A program made the translations under genes and the position numbers. A stretch of DNA of 64,000 nucleotides from Flavobacterium sp. N502540 (GTDB lineage: Bacteria > Bacteroidota > Bacteroidia > Flavobacteriales > Flavobacteriaceae). Every line of letters starts with the position of its first letter. Within the stretch, counting starts at the first letter, position 1. Shown one piece after another: positions 16,793 to 25,916 of the stretch. The notes under the pieces are model-generated. The model made no database searches, was not told where the DNA came from, and worked only from the letters and a program-made list of their open reading frames with translations. The stretch is taken from assembly GCF_025947365.1 (NCBI RefSeq), contig NZ_CP110012.1, forward strand, positions 4,712,001 through 4,776,000, in the 5' to 3' direction.

Positions 16793-17022
16793 AAGGATTT
16801 GTTTTTTTAGGGTTTGAAATAAGATAGTTTTTAAACAACACCTTCAATTTGCATTTACGGATGATAAAATCACAAATACGAACCTCTTTACGCATAAAAT
16901 CAATAGGCCGAAGTCATTGTTTAGGATTAAAAATGAGTAGTAGCGTTCGTTGCTTATCGTTTTATAAGCAACATCATTCAAAACATTAAATCCTATCAAA
17001 TATACTGACAATCAATATTTTA

Positions 17023-17046
17023 CAAGCAAGTGTTTATACGTGATTT
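17023..17046. promoter_or_regulatory. Dispersed motif, CAAGTGTTTATAC variant
   Basis: CAAGTGTTTATACGTGATTT matches the perfect palindrome at 38863-38884 with few changes and lies about 230 bp upstream of the amidase gene start (minus strand). A third copy is at 10294-10311. Confidence 0.4.
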
Positions 17047-17137
17047 AAGGAACGTATTTATCGCTGAATTAATTTGTGTTCTCATTTTACTTTTCAGGTA
17101 ATTCATTCGTAATTCAGTTCTTTGCGGTTGGGCTTTT

Positions 17138-17379
17138 GCCCTTTCAGGGCGATATTTGTCATGAATTTAGATTATAGTGCGTTGCACTATACTATTGCTA
17201 AAGCTCTTTCAGAGCAATTAGCTGTGTAAATCGCAATTTAATACTAGTATGTACTTACTTCAAAGTAGTACCGGATTACAACTAAAACTCTAAGACCAAG
17301 CAGGCTGAAAGCCTAAAAACAATAGCATAGTGCAACACACTATCAATAGTGATTCGTATTGTTTTCGCCCTGAAAGGGC
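17138..17379. repeat. REP-like inverted pair
   Basis: Three hairpins in order: GCCCTTTCAGGGC (17138-17150), ATAGTGC-GTT-GCACTAT (17174-17190) and GCTCTTTCAGAGC (17203-17215). About 90 bp later the same three return in reverse order and orientation: AGGCTGAAAGCCT (17302-17314), ATAGTG...CACTAT (17327-17343) and GCCCTGAAAGGGC (17367-17379). The forward trio recurs at 34248-34324. Conserved hairpins in pairs are the hallmark of REP/BIME elements, usually mobilised by an IS200-like transposase encoded elsewhere. Confidence 0.75.
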
Positions 17380-17742
17380 AAAAGCCAATTTAAATTCTAG
17401 TATGAAAACACTCCCTCTTCTCTAAAAATAAAAAAAAGGGTTGCCTAAAATGATTCTCAAATCGATACACAATGCGTATATATACTGGTTTTCATATTGC
17501 AACTTTTGCTTAGTTTTGCCACTCCATTTTTTTTAAACACACCAACAAATATAAGAGCAAATAACAGAATAAATCAATTTAACAATACGAGGATTCCAAA
17601 AACAATCGCTTCTCAAATCCTAACAGAAAGTCAAGCCAATAACAATGATGCTAACAGAATCTTTGCGTTAATCTAATTACTCTAAAGTCGAAAAAAAATC
17701 TGGATGCTTAATAACTAAGTTTTTGAATAATCAATATAACTA

Positions 17743-18783
17743 ATGAAATATCAACCTAATATTTTCGATTACGCAACAAGCGAATTAACTCAAGACGCCT
17801 TCATTATATGGTTACTGCATTGGGCAAATCCAATTTACAAAACAGAAAACAAACCATTACATGAGTTAGGCACATCATTTTTACAATCTTTACTTGCTTT
17901 TAAGAACATCATAATTGGAGATATTTCTGAACTAGATATCAAACCACAATATCATAAAATAGATATATTTCTCAAATTTAAAATGAATAATTGCACTTAT
18001 GGTGTTATCATAGAAGATAAAGTACACACAAATAATCGCAAAAACCAATTAGAAGTTTATAAGAACAAAATTATAGACTTAAAAATTTGTGATACTTTGG
18101 TTCTAATTTATTTCAAAACAGGGTATCAAGTTGATTTATCCCAAATCAAAGACAATGGTTACCATTATTATTCCATAAAAGATTTTTTGAAGATTATAGC
18201 TCAGGAAAAAATTACTCAAATAAACAATGATGTCCTATCGCAATATTATGACTATTTGTTAAAAAGAGAAATTGATTATGATATGGCACATATTGAAGCT
18301 AATAATTATTTAACAAAACCAGTAAGGTATTGGACCTGGTGGACTACCTCACGCTTTTTTCATGAATACAAAAAACGCTTTGATGGGAACTGGGGAGAGG
18401 TTCCTAATAATAGAGAAGCGTTACTAGCATTCTGGTTTGGAGGTAAAAAACTAACTTCAATTGATGAAAGAATAGGAATCTATATGGATATTACTTTTAA
18501 ACATAACAAGCTTCACGTGAATTATAGGCTCTCTCTAAAAGACGAAGTAGAAATCAATATTCAAATCCGAAACGATATCTATAATAATTTTACTCTAATC
18601 CTACAAAAAAATGGAGTTGAAACACGCAAACCAAAATATTCTAAAGCAAAAGAATCAATGCTTTTAGCTGAAATTACAAACATAGACGATGAACTAAACC
18701 ATATCGAGTTTGCAAAAAAAATTGATTTCTATCAAAGCGTACTTAACGAATATGTAGATAGTATAAACCCTATTTTGATTTAA
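17743..18783 (+). CDS. PD-(D/E)XK nuclease family protein
   Basis: 346 residues, cytosolic. The N-terminal half shows the PD-(D/E)XK core: Asp74 (HKIDIFLKF), then Glu91-Asp-Lys93 (VIIEDKVH) and Gln102 in the following helix (KNQLEVYK). The opening NIFDYATSELTQDAFIIWLL matches the PDDEXK_4-type uncharacterised nuclease family that I know from many genomes. The C-terminal half (about 190-346) is Trp-rich (YWTWWTTSRFFHEY) and not recognised. Such proteins are probable DNA-cleaving effectors. It begins a plus-strand group with a P-loop protein, a GIY-YIG-like protein and a second PD-(D/E)XK protein. Confidence 0.8.
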   Translation: MKYQPNIFDYATSELTQDAFIIWLLHWANPIYKTENKPLHELGTSFLQSLLAFKNIIIGDISELDIKPQYHKIDIFLKFKMNNCTYGVIIEDKVHTNNRKNQLEVYKNKIIDLKICDTLVLIYFKTGYQVDLSQIKDNGYHYYSIKDFLKIIAQEKITQINNDVLSQYYDYLLKREIDYDMAHIEANNYLTKPVRYWTWWTTSRFFHEYKKRFDGNWGEVPNNREALLAFWFGGKKLTSIDERIGIYMDITFKHNKLHVNYRLSLKDEVEINIQIRNDIYNNFTLILQKNGVETRKPKYSKAKESMLLAEITNIDDELNHIEFAKKIDFYQSVLNEYVDSINPILI

Positions 18784-18976
18784 AGACTAAACTTCCAAAA
18801 ATAATTTTATGAAACAAGCCACTATAAAGTAATTCCTCTGTTGACATAATGTCACATGCTTACGTATGCAAACCACATCTCGCTGCGAAGTCGAGTTAAT
18901 TTGCAAAATGAGTTTTGTTGAGGGAATGATGGCTTAGGAATAAAACAAATAAAAATAAAAATAAAAAACATAACTT

Positions 18977-19453
18977 ATGAAATTTTTAGTCATTTCAGGC
19001 GCACCGCAAACAGGTAAAACTACTTCCATAAATAAAATTGCCGAATGGCTTACCACTGGTCTTACAGCAGATATAAATGGAAAACCATTTCCTTCTTTTT
19101 TAATAAATACCAAAGGAAAATACAACGATTTTTCTATTGTCATTAATCGACATGGAAGAAAGATTATCATTCACTCCGCAACAGACGATGAGCATTGTAT
19201 GGATGATCTACTAGAGAAACTGAAAAAACATCCCGATACAGAGGTGGTGATAACTTCTTGTAGAGATATCGATAAGGAAAGGACGTATTTTACCACTCAT
19301 ATAAAACCTTATGCTACTTTTTTTCTGGAGTCTCCTCTTGGCAAAATTAACCGAAAAAATAAGGACAGGTCTCGTGCTTCCCATAAATGGTACGGAGACA
19401 CCTTATTACTCTTGCACCAACATATTCTATCAAATAATCCCTATAATTTATAG
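18977..19453 (+). CDS. Small P-loop NTPase
   Basis: 158 residues. Walker A is GAPQTGKTT (residues 8-16), right after the first strand; a hydrophobic strand VVITSCRD around residues 85-93 is the likely Walker B or switch strand. Length and layout fit a small nucleotide kinase-like P-loop protein, but no substrate motif was recognised. About 190 bp after the nuclease gene and 48 bp before the GIY-YIG-like gene, same strand. Confidence 0.7.
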   Translation: MKFLVISGAPQTGKTTSINKIAEWLTTGLTADINGKPFPSFLINTKGKYNDFSIVINRHGRKIIIHSATDDEHCMDDLLEKLKKHPDTEVVITSCRDIDKERTYFTTHIKPYATFFLESPLGKINRKNKDRSRASHKWYGDTLLLLHQHILSNNPYNL

Positions 19454-19501
19454 TAAAAATATATTTGTTTACAGAAATTAAAAACAGTTTAACTACTTAA
19501 G

Positions 19502-20068
19502 ATGAAGCAAAAAATAAATTCGATTTTCAAAAAAATAGCCGAAGTTGCTGAAAGGAACTCTGATGCATTTCACGAAAATCAACCTCTTATAATTAGTTCT
19601 ACTGTTTTTAATAAAATGTATTGTGCAGATTCAAATGTTACACGTTGTGCGGAACAACAGCATATCTTTAGCGATTTAGTAAAATTAAAAAAAAGACCAG
19701 TTCTTTATTGGTTTTCAATTGACGACACTATTAGTAATGCCAAACATTTAAGAGAAGAATATGCCGCATTTAGAAACTCCCGACAGCCCAGAAGTACTGC
19801 ATCCTATAAAACCTACTTCGATATAAATTCTAAAACATTGTATGTTGGTAAAGTAAAAGAAGGATTTCATTTAAGATTGGTAACTCATTTAGGATATTCT
19901 AAAAATCCAAACACTGCTGGCATGCAATTGTTTCATTGGTATTATCCTGAAGAATTTGGAAATCTTACACTTAACTATATGGTGTTTAATGAAGAAATGA
20001 GTGATTTGATAACGATTCTGGAAATGGAACTGGCTAGAGAATTAAAACCAATAATTGGGAAATATTAA
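19502..20068 (+). CDS. GIY-YIG-like protein
   Basis: 188 residues, cytosolic. The middle carries VLYWFSI (residues 67-73), then KTLYVGKVKEGFHLRLVTHL with Tyr114-Val-Gly and Arg125, and near the C-terminus LEMELARELKPIIGK where a glutamate would coordinate the metal. This order (first strand, YVGK, Arg, Glu-x-x-L-x-x-x-x-x-P-x-x-G) fits a diverged GIY-YIG endonuclease. The usual first GIY is replaced by LYW. Stop is 9 bp from the next start, so it is co-translated with the PD-(D/E)XK-DUF5655 gene. A nuclease role is inference. Confidence 0.6.
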   Translation: MKQKINSIFKKIAEVAERNSDAFHENQPLIISSTVFNKMYCADSNVTRCAEQQHIFSDLVKLKKRPVLYWFSIDDTISNAKHLREEYAAFRNSRQPRSTASYKTYFDINSKTLYVGKVKEGFHLRLVTHLGYSKNPNTAGMQLFHWYYPEEFGNLTLNYMVFNEEMSDLITILEMELARELKPIIGKY

Positions 20069-20077
20069 AACTGTAAT

Positions 20078-20986
20078 ATGAATCTTTATCACTCTAAAAA
20101 CACCAATAGTCTTAGCGTATTAAAAGAAAAACCTTTTAAACTGGAAAAGGAAATTCAAACCTTGTTTGAGGCTAATCTTTTTGATTTGATGGGTTTAGAA
20201 ATGGTCAAATCAGAATTTGTAATTAAAGGGAAGCGCATAGATACGTTAGGATATGACCCACAATCGAAAGCATTTGTTATTATTGAGTATAAAAGAGATA
20301 AAAATATAAGTGTCGTCGATCAGGGTTTTACTTATTTAAGTTTAATGCTCGAAAACAAGGCCGATTTTGTTTTAACTTATAACGAAACCTTAAAAAAAGC
20401 CATTCACAGTACTTCGGTAGATTGGTCGCAAACAAGAGTTGTTTTTGTGTCTCCCGGCTTTACCGAAAACCAGCGTTTGGCTACTAATTTTAAAGATATA
20501 GCCATCGAATTATGGGAAGTGAAACACTATGAGAATGATTTGATTAGCATTAATCCCATCAAAAAAAACAAATCGGCCGAAAGTATAAAACCTCTAACTA
20601 AACAAAGTACTGTTATTAAATCGGTAACCGATGAAATTAAAGTTTATACGGAAGAAGATCATTTAAACGGCTCATCGGAGGAAATCATTGAATTGTATGA
20701 AAATTTTAAAAATGCTATTTTAAACTTAACCAATGACATCGAAATTGTTCCTAAAAAGTTATACATCGCTTTTAAAAAGAATAAAAATATAGCGGATATG
20801 GTTATTCTAAAAAAAGGAATTAAAATTTTTATCAATCTGAAAAAGGGAGAACTAGACGATTCTAAAGGTTTGATGAAAGACGTTTCGGAAAAAGGCCATT
20901 GGGGGAACGGAGATTACGAGATTATCGTAAGTGATACTCATAACCTCGAGTACATTATGAGCTTAGTTAAACAGGCCATTCAGTAA
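20078..20986 (+). CDS. PD-(D/E)XK nuclease domain fused to DUF5655
   Basis: 302 residues. N-terminal nuclease-like core: Asp55 (KRIDTLGYD), Glu70 and Lys72 (VIIEYKRD) and Gln82, the spacing seen in NucS/EndoMS-like and restriction-type enzymes. Residues about 205-302 match DUF5655 (VPKKLYIAFKKNKNIADMVI, then KIFINLKKGELDD, and a final GHWGNGDYEIIVSD), a small domain found with DNA-acting proteins. Active-site residues look intact. It ends the likely four-gene group of nuclease-type proteins. Confidence 0.8.
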   Translation: MNLYHSKNTNSLSVLKEKPFKLEKEIQTLFEANLFDLMGLEMVKSEFVIKGKRIDTLGYDPQSKAFVIIEYKRDKNISVVDQGFTYLSLMLENKADFVLTYNETLKKAIHSTSVDWSQTRVVFVSPGFTENQRLATNFKDIAIELWEVKHYENDLISINPIKKNKSAESIKPLTKQSTVIKSVTDEIKVYTEEDHLNGSSEEIIELYENFKNAILNLTNDIEIVPKKLYIAFKKNKNIADMVILKKGIKIFINLKKGELDDSKGLMKDVSEKGHWGNGDYEIIVSDTHNLEYIMSLVKQAIQ

Positions 20987-21099
20987 TTAAAAACATCGAA
21001 AGACTAAACCCCAAAAGAAATCCGTCAATAGGTTACCATTCAGTTGAAATTTTTAATTCGATGATCGTATTGCATTCTTACCAATAATAAAACCAAACT

Positions 21100-21771
21100 A
21101 TGAACTATTACGCACCATTTATAACTTTACTAATTGCACTATTAGTATTCCATTTTTTATTGATCAAATATTTTCCTCAAGGAAAGCGATTTTGGAAAAA
21201 AGTTGATTATGCCTGGGTTTCTTTAGGAATAATTGGAATATTTGGTGCCACTTTTTCATTAAACAAGGAATACTTTACTGCACTTACACCCTGGCATAAA
21301 AAATCACTGGAATTGGTATATGCTGAATATATGGAAAGGCTTGAAAATAAGCGAGACTATTTCTTAAACAAGAATGGCTTTGACTATGAAAAATTTAGTA
21401 ACCAGGAACAAGCGAAAAGATTTATTCAGGCAGGAAAAATTTATGATAGTCTTTTAAAACTGTCTCAGAATTATCGAGACAAAATACTGGTTGAAGAAGA
21501 GTTTGCTTATGTTGATACTCTTTCCAGAAAGCACAATAATGCCTTTGCAAATATCTCTGATAAAGATGGGTATTTAAAAAGAAATCATGAGTTATCTACT
21601 ATGATGGTAGATCGAATAGTGGAAGAATCCAAAGAAATATCGGTGGCTAAAGAGCAATCTAGAAGAGGTACCTTTAGTTGGATGTTATTGTTTATCTCTC
21701 CGTATCTTTTTGCATTGGCCATAGCAATCAGAATTACAAAAGTTACCGCTGAGTTAAAAGAAATTAAATAA
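21100..21771 (+). CDS. Membrane protein of unknown function
   Basis: 223 residues with membrane segments at about residues 6-25, 40-57 and 195-213, and a long helical soluble loop between the second and third segments rich in Lys, Glu and Arg. No family recognised. It follows the DUF5655 gene by 113 bp on the same strand and might be an accessory membrane part of that cluster, though the larger gap makes this weak. Confidence 0.6.
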   Translation: MNYYAPFITLLIALLVFHFLLIKYFPQGKRFWKKVDYAWVSLGIIGIFGATFSLNKEYFTALTPWHKKSLELVYAEYMERLENKRDYFLNKNGFDYEKFSNQEQAKRFIQAGKIYDSLLKLSQNYRDKILVEEEFAYVDTLSRKHNNAFANISDKDGYLKRNHELSTMMVDRIVEESKEISVAKEQSRRGTFSWMLLFISPYLFALAIAIRITKVTAELKEIK

Positions 21772-21829
21772 CAATTACTATTACCCTACTATACGAAGTC
21801 GAGAGGCTTCTAAAAGGGAGATTTTAGAT

Positions 21830-21955
21830 TGAAGATTAACGATTGTAGATTTCTGATTTGGTATTGGTAAATACCGGGATTGCCTATTCTATACATCTGA
21901 AATCAAAAATAGTTAATCAAAAATCAGCAATCCTTTGAACTGTTTCTCTTAACTT
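21830..21955. repeat. Imperfect inverted AT-rich repeat
   Basis: GATTGAAGATTAACGATTG with GATTTCTGATTT on the left recurs in inverted, diverged form on the right (GAAATCAAAAATAGTTAATC then AAAAATCAGCAATCC). It lies between two convergent genes and may act as a weak bidirectional 3' structure or be an old interspersed repeat. Confidence 0.4.
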
Positions 21956-21996
21956 AATGACATGATTATTCTATACTTCAAAATAAATAAAACAGC

Positions 21997-24318
21997 TTAA
22001 TCCACCACAATTTCGTCTACAAACAGCCACGAACTTGAACCAGTTGGGCTCTTTTTTAAATTCGTAGCGATTACTTTTACAAACCTAACCTCTTGTTTTT
22101 CAAAATTGATTTTAAAGTCTTTCAACTCCGAATTGACATTCACCGCAAATGGGCGTAGTATCTTTCCAGCTTCTTTGTAATTAGTTCCGTCCTTAGAGAC
22201 TAAAATGGTTACTTGTATTGGAAAATAAATTCCGGCGCCCTGACTTTCTAAAGTCCCAACGCTCACTTTTCCGATGTTTTGTTCTTTTTCAAGATCAATC
22301 ACAATTTCCATGTCCTTGACCAGCCATGCCTGCCATTGACCGTCATGAAAGTTTTTAGACCCTCTGATGGTATTGACCATTCCGAGAGGTCCGTCGCCTT
22401 TGTAACTGTCATTATAAGGGGTTACATAATTGACCTTATGCCCTACTGCTTTATGAAATACGATCGTATCGGTAAATATTCTTCCAACCGGTTTATTATT
22501 CTGAAATAGAGACGCTTTTAGAATCGTAGTTTCCTTAACTGCAATAGGTTTTGTATATTTTATGGCCTTATCGTCTGTGTTTTTATCTCCTAAAACATAA
22601 CGAATATCGGAATTTGGAAATTCATTTTTAAGCGTAACGTTAATCACCTTTTTGTCTAAATCAGCCACAGCCGAAGAAGTAACCAAATAAGCGCTTTTGG
22701 CGTAATTGATCCCTAAATAATCGTAGCGTTGCAACAAAGAAGGTAATCTGGACGTAAAATTATTCCAATCGCGATTTTCTTTTGTACTCCACAACACTTC
22801 AGACAAAGCGGCCAATCGCGGAAAGATCATATACTCTGAAGCTTCTGGAGTGGTGATATATTCTGCCCATAAATTGGCTTGTCCGCCTAGAACATGGCTG
22901 GCTTCTTGTGGAGTCATGGTATCGACAACAGGGTCAAACGCGTAGACTTTGCTTAACGGATTAAAGGCATCAAAAGCCAAAGGCTCTTCGTTTTGAGGGC
23001 CCTGATAAAAATTAAAATAACAAGGTGATTCGGGCGACATGATGACGTCATGACCTTGCTTTGCGGCTTCGATCCCTCCTACTGTTCCCCTCCAGCTCAT
23101 TACTGTAGCTTCGGGAGCTAAACCGCCTTCGAGTATTTCGTCCCAGCCAATTATTTTTTTGCCTTTAGAATTGATGTATTGCTCCATTCTTTTTACAAAA
23201 TAGCTTTGCAGTTCGTGAGCGTCTTTCAATCCATTGTCTTTCATTCGCTTCTGGCAATTCGGGCATTTATCCCAGTTGGTTTTGGTAGCTTCATCACCTC
23301 CAATGTGAATGTATTTCGAAGGGAAAATTTCAATAACCTCCTCTATTACATTTTGCAAAAACTCAAAAGTAGTTTCTTTTCCGGCACAATAAATATCCGT
23401 AATAGGCCATAATCCACCCGACGGAACTCCGATTCTCTGATTGAAACAAGCCAGTTCAGGATAAGCCGCAATGGCAGAACTCACGTGTGCCGGCATTTCG
23501 ATTTCGGGAATGATTTCTATATTTTTTGTGGCGGCATATTTTACAATTTCCTTTAGCTCTTTCTGAGTCAGAAAGCCGCCATACGTTCCTTTTTCGTCCG
23601 GATTGGTTAGCTGTCTCGCGTTCCAGGGTGCATTTTCCTGATCGACTCTCCAGGCACCTACTTCGGTCAGTTTTGGGTATTTTTTAATTTCGATTCTCCA
23701 CCCCTGATCGTCGACCAAATGCAAATGCAAAACGTTCATTTTAAGCATTGCCAATCGGTCGATAGTCTCAAGTATATAGTTTTTATCAAAAAAATGACAC
23801 GATAAGTCCAGCATTAGTCCTCGCCATTGAAAACGGGGTTCATCAGTAATTGTAAGAGTTGGAATCTCCCATTTAACCGGTTTAATTCTGCTTTTACTTT
23901 CAATACTTTCGGGTAGTAATTGTCGGATGCTTTCTAAACCATAAATAAAACCTGCATTCCCTTTTGCCGTAATTGTGATGTTTTCTTTATTTACCGCCAA
24001 CAAGTAAGCTTCGTTCTTTAAAGTTGCATCGACTTTAAACTGAACGTAATTACTTTTGGGAATCTTATTTGAAATTTCAGGGCGGAATCCTGCTGCACTT
24101 CCGAATTTGTTTATTAAAACCGTAGCGATTTCTTTTTGAGCGTCATCACTTACCACAAATTTAGTCGTTGCAGAAAACTGAAAATTACCTTGTTTAAGAA
24201 CCAATTGTTTTGGTTTCGGAATGATTTGAATCCCTTTTTCTCTATTTACTTTTTGACTGTAAGCATTGCTTAAAAGGGTCAAAAAAAACACAATAACAAC
24301 TGGTTTTAGTATTCTCAT
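21997..24318 (-). CDS. Beta-N-acetylhexosaminidase, GH20
   Basis: 773 residues. Signal peptide 1-21 ending in NAYSQ. GH20 domain 2 (non-catalytic) spans about 30-160, then the catalytic barrel from PRFQWRGLMLDLSCHFF (about 161). The catalytic pair is Asp342-Glu343 in HIGGDEATK; Trp residues typical of the sugar site follow in MSWRG and NLWAEY. Residues about 545-620 look like a chitobiase C-terminal beta domain and about 630-773 a F5/8-type (discoidin-like) carbohydrate-binding domain. It releases terminal GlcNAc/GalNAc from chitin fragments or glycans in the periplasm. Single gene with no neighbouring glycan operon. Confidence 0.95.
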   Translation of the reverse strand: MRILKPVVIVFFLTLLSNAYSQKVNREKGIQIIPKPKQLVLKQGNFQFSATTKFVVSDDAQKEIATVLINKFGSAAGFRPEISNKIPKSNYVQFKVDATLKNEAYLLAVNKENITITAKGNAGFIYGLESIRQLLPESIESKSRIKPVKWEIPTLTITDEPRFQWRGLMLDLSCHFFDKNYILETIDRLAMLKMNVLHLHLVDDQGWRIEIKKYPKLTEVGAWRVDQENAPWNARQLTNPDEKGTYGGFLTQKELKEIVKYAATKNIEIIPEIEMPAHVSSAIAAYPELACFNQRIGVPSGGLWPITDIYCAGKETTFEFLQNVIEEVIEIFPSKYIHIGGDEATKTNWDKCPNCQKRMKDNGLKDAHELQSYFVKRMEQYINSKGKKIIGWDEILEGGLAPEATVMSWRGTVGGIEAAKQGHDVIMSPESPCYFNFYQGPQNEEPLAFDAFNPLSKVYAFDPVVDTMTPQEASHVLGGQANLWAEYITTPEASEYMIFPRLAALSEVLWSTKENRDWNNFTSRLPSLLQRYDYLGINYAKSAYLVTSSAVADLDKKVINVTLKNEFPNSDIRYVLGDKNTDDKAIKYTKPIAVKETTILKASLFQNNKPVGRIFTDTIVFHKAVGHKVNYVTPYNDSYKGDGPLGMVNTIRGSKNFHDGQWQAWLVKDMEIVIDLEKEQNIGKVSVGTLESQGAGIYFPIQVTILVSKDGTNYKEAGKILRPFAVNVNSELKDFKINFEKQEVRFVKVIATNLKKSPTGSSSWLFVDEIVVD

Positions 24319-24423
24319 TCTTTATTTATTTTAAAAAGGATAACATTTTAAACTGATAAAGATAACCTTTGTCTTTAGTAAATCAAACTGAAGAATCGTG
24401 TCGTAAAACAAGCTATCTGCGAT

Positions 24424-24882
24424 TTAAGATCGTGGTTTCGGTAAATTTCTGTCGTACATAATGATGGTTCCTGCCACTGCAACATTTAAACTCTTCACCG
24501 ATTTAAATTTTACTAAATGATGGCATTTCTCCATTACTTTTTTGGACAGTCCATGATCTTCTGCACCCAATAAATAAACGCAGCGTCTTGGATGTTCGTA
24601 AGTCTCTAAGTCGGAAGCATTTTCGTTTAGTTCAACACCCACTAAGCGCGCTCCTTTAGGCAAATTCTCAAGAAAAGCTTCAAAGGTATCGTAATGAAAA
24701 TACGGAATTGCTTTTACCGCATCGTGGGTATCACAGGCTTGCTTGGCATATCGGTTGCCAATAGTAAATATAAAAGTAGCTCCCAGATTTTGAGCGGATC
24801 GCCACAGTACACCCAAATTCTCAGGCGTTTTACCATTTTGTATTCCTATGCCAAAATATTCGTTTGTAAAATTATCATTCAT
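24424..24882 (-). CDS. TrmH/SpoU-family RNA 2'-O-methyltransferase
   Basis: 152 residues from the ATG at 24882, preferred over 24918 because the extra 12 residues are not conserved in type and the core starts right after MNDNFTNEYFGIGI. SPOUT motif 1 is NGKTPENLGVLWRSAQ, motif 2 LLGAEDHGLS and motif 3 SLNVAVAGTIIMYDR, giving the trefoil-knot SAM site with the catalytic motif-1 Arg (WRSA). It methylates a ribose 2'-hydroxyl in tRNA or rRNA; the exact target cannot be read. Divergent from the DUF4386 gene. Confidence 0.92.
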   Translation of the reverse strand: MNDNFTNEYFGIGIQNGKTPENLGVLWRSAQNLGATFIFTIGNRYAKQACDTHDAVKAIPYFHYDTFEAFLENLPKGARLVGVELNENASDLETYEHPRRCVYLLGAEDHGLSKKVMEKCHHLVKFKSVKSLNVAVAGTIIMYDRNLPKPRS

Positions 24883-25019
24883 AAGGGCAAAAATACAAAC
24901 TGAAAGTACATGAATCAATTTTTTATTGCGATGAAATAAAGCCTCTATGTCAATTATTAACTAAAACCAATTGTAACAGAATCAAATAATTGTCGTCTTA
25001 TTTTAAACCCAAAACCAAA

Positions 25020-25709
25020 ATGACGACAAACCAAAAAACAGCCCGAATTGCAGGTTTACTTTATTTAGCAGTAGTCCTGACCGGAATATTTAGTTTAGCC
25101 TATGTTCCTTCAAAATTGATTGTATGGGATGACTTAGCCACAACATATCATAACATCAAGGCATCAGAATCGCTTTTCAGACTTGGAATTGTAGCCGGAT
25201 TATCCTGCTATCTTTTCTTCCTTTTCTTAGTACTGCAACTTTACAAACTATTCGAACCTGTCGACAATGGTTGGGCAAAAGTGATGGCACTATTAGCTAT
25301 TCTAAGCGTACCTATTTATTTTTTGAATGCTCAAAATCAATTCAATGTGCTTTCTCTACTAACAGATAACAATCTTGGTTTATCATTGGAGCAAATCAAA
25401 TCGCAGGTTATGTTAAATCTCAATCAATACGATAACGGCATGCGAATAGTACATATCTTTTCAGGACTTTGGTTATTTCCTTTTGGTTATCTGGTTTACA
25501 AGTCCCGTTTTTTGCCCAAATTTTTCGGCATTTTACTGATGATGGGATGTTTTGGGTATCTGATCAACTTTTTAGGCAACACTTTAATTGCAGATTATTC
25601 AACTCTTGGAATTTCTAAATACATCAGCATGCCTGCCACATTTGGAGAAATTGGAATTTGTTTGTGGCTATTAATTTTCGGTATAAAACAGAAACAATCC
25701 GGGAGATGA
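25020..25709 (+). CDS. DUF4386 membrane protein
   Basis: 229 residues from ATG at 25020 (the frame extends to a TTG at 24990, which is not needed). Six membrane segments at about residues 10-29, 55-74, 86-107, 140-160, 168-190 and 205-224, starting with TTNQKTARIAGLLYLAVVL, the characteristic opening of DUF4386. Inner membrane; function unknown for the family. A clear terminator follows at 25755-25787. Confidence 0.85.
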   Translation: MTTNQKTARIAGLLYLAVVLTGIFSLAYVPSKLIVWDDLATTYHNIKASESLFRLGIVAGLSCYLFFLFLVLQLYKLFEPVDNGWAKVMALLAILSVPIYFLNAQNQFNVLSLLTDNNLGLSLEQIKSQVMLNLNQYDNGMRIVHIFSGLWLFPFGYLVYKSRFLPKFFGILLMMGCFGYLINFLGNTLIADYSTLGISKYISMPATFGEIGICLWLLIFGIKQKQSGR

Positions 25710-25754
25710 AATAGAGCAAACATTGCTAGAAAAAGCTTTTTTTATAAATACAAT

Positions 25755-25787
25755 ATCCTCAACGGCAAAATAGTTGGGGATTTTTTT
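25755..25787 (+). terminator. Rho-independent terminator
   Basis: ATCCTCAAC (25755-25763) pairs with GTTGGGGAT (25773-25781), one G-U pair, followed by a seven-T run. It ends the DUF4386 transcript. Confidence 0.8.
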
Positions 25788-25857
25788 ATTCTAGAAGCAT
25801 TAATTTGATTAGTCTTTAGAAATATTTTTCTTAAAATTAATTATTTCTCAATATTAA

Positions 25858-25876
25858 TTTATTGTTTATCAATAAA
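25858..25876. promoter_or_regulatory. Inverted repeat upstream of the DUF2975 operon
   Basis: TTTATTG (25858-25864) and CAATAAA (25870-25876) are perfectly inverted around 5 nt, 40 bp before the DUF2975 start. The operon encodes a small XRE repressor, so an autoregulatory operator is plausible. Confidence 0.4.
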
Positions 25877-25916
25877 TATTTATTATTTTAGCATTGAAAT
25901 TTTTAAACTTAGAACC

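Larger units (their letters stand above)
16793..17742. other. 950 bp intergenic region with repeats
   Basis: No gene seen. It contains one copy of a dispersed palindromic motif (17024-17045) and a REP-like inverted pair (17138-17379), both entered separately. The remainder is AT-rich. Confidence 0.55.
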
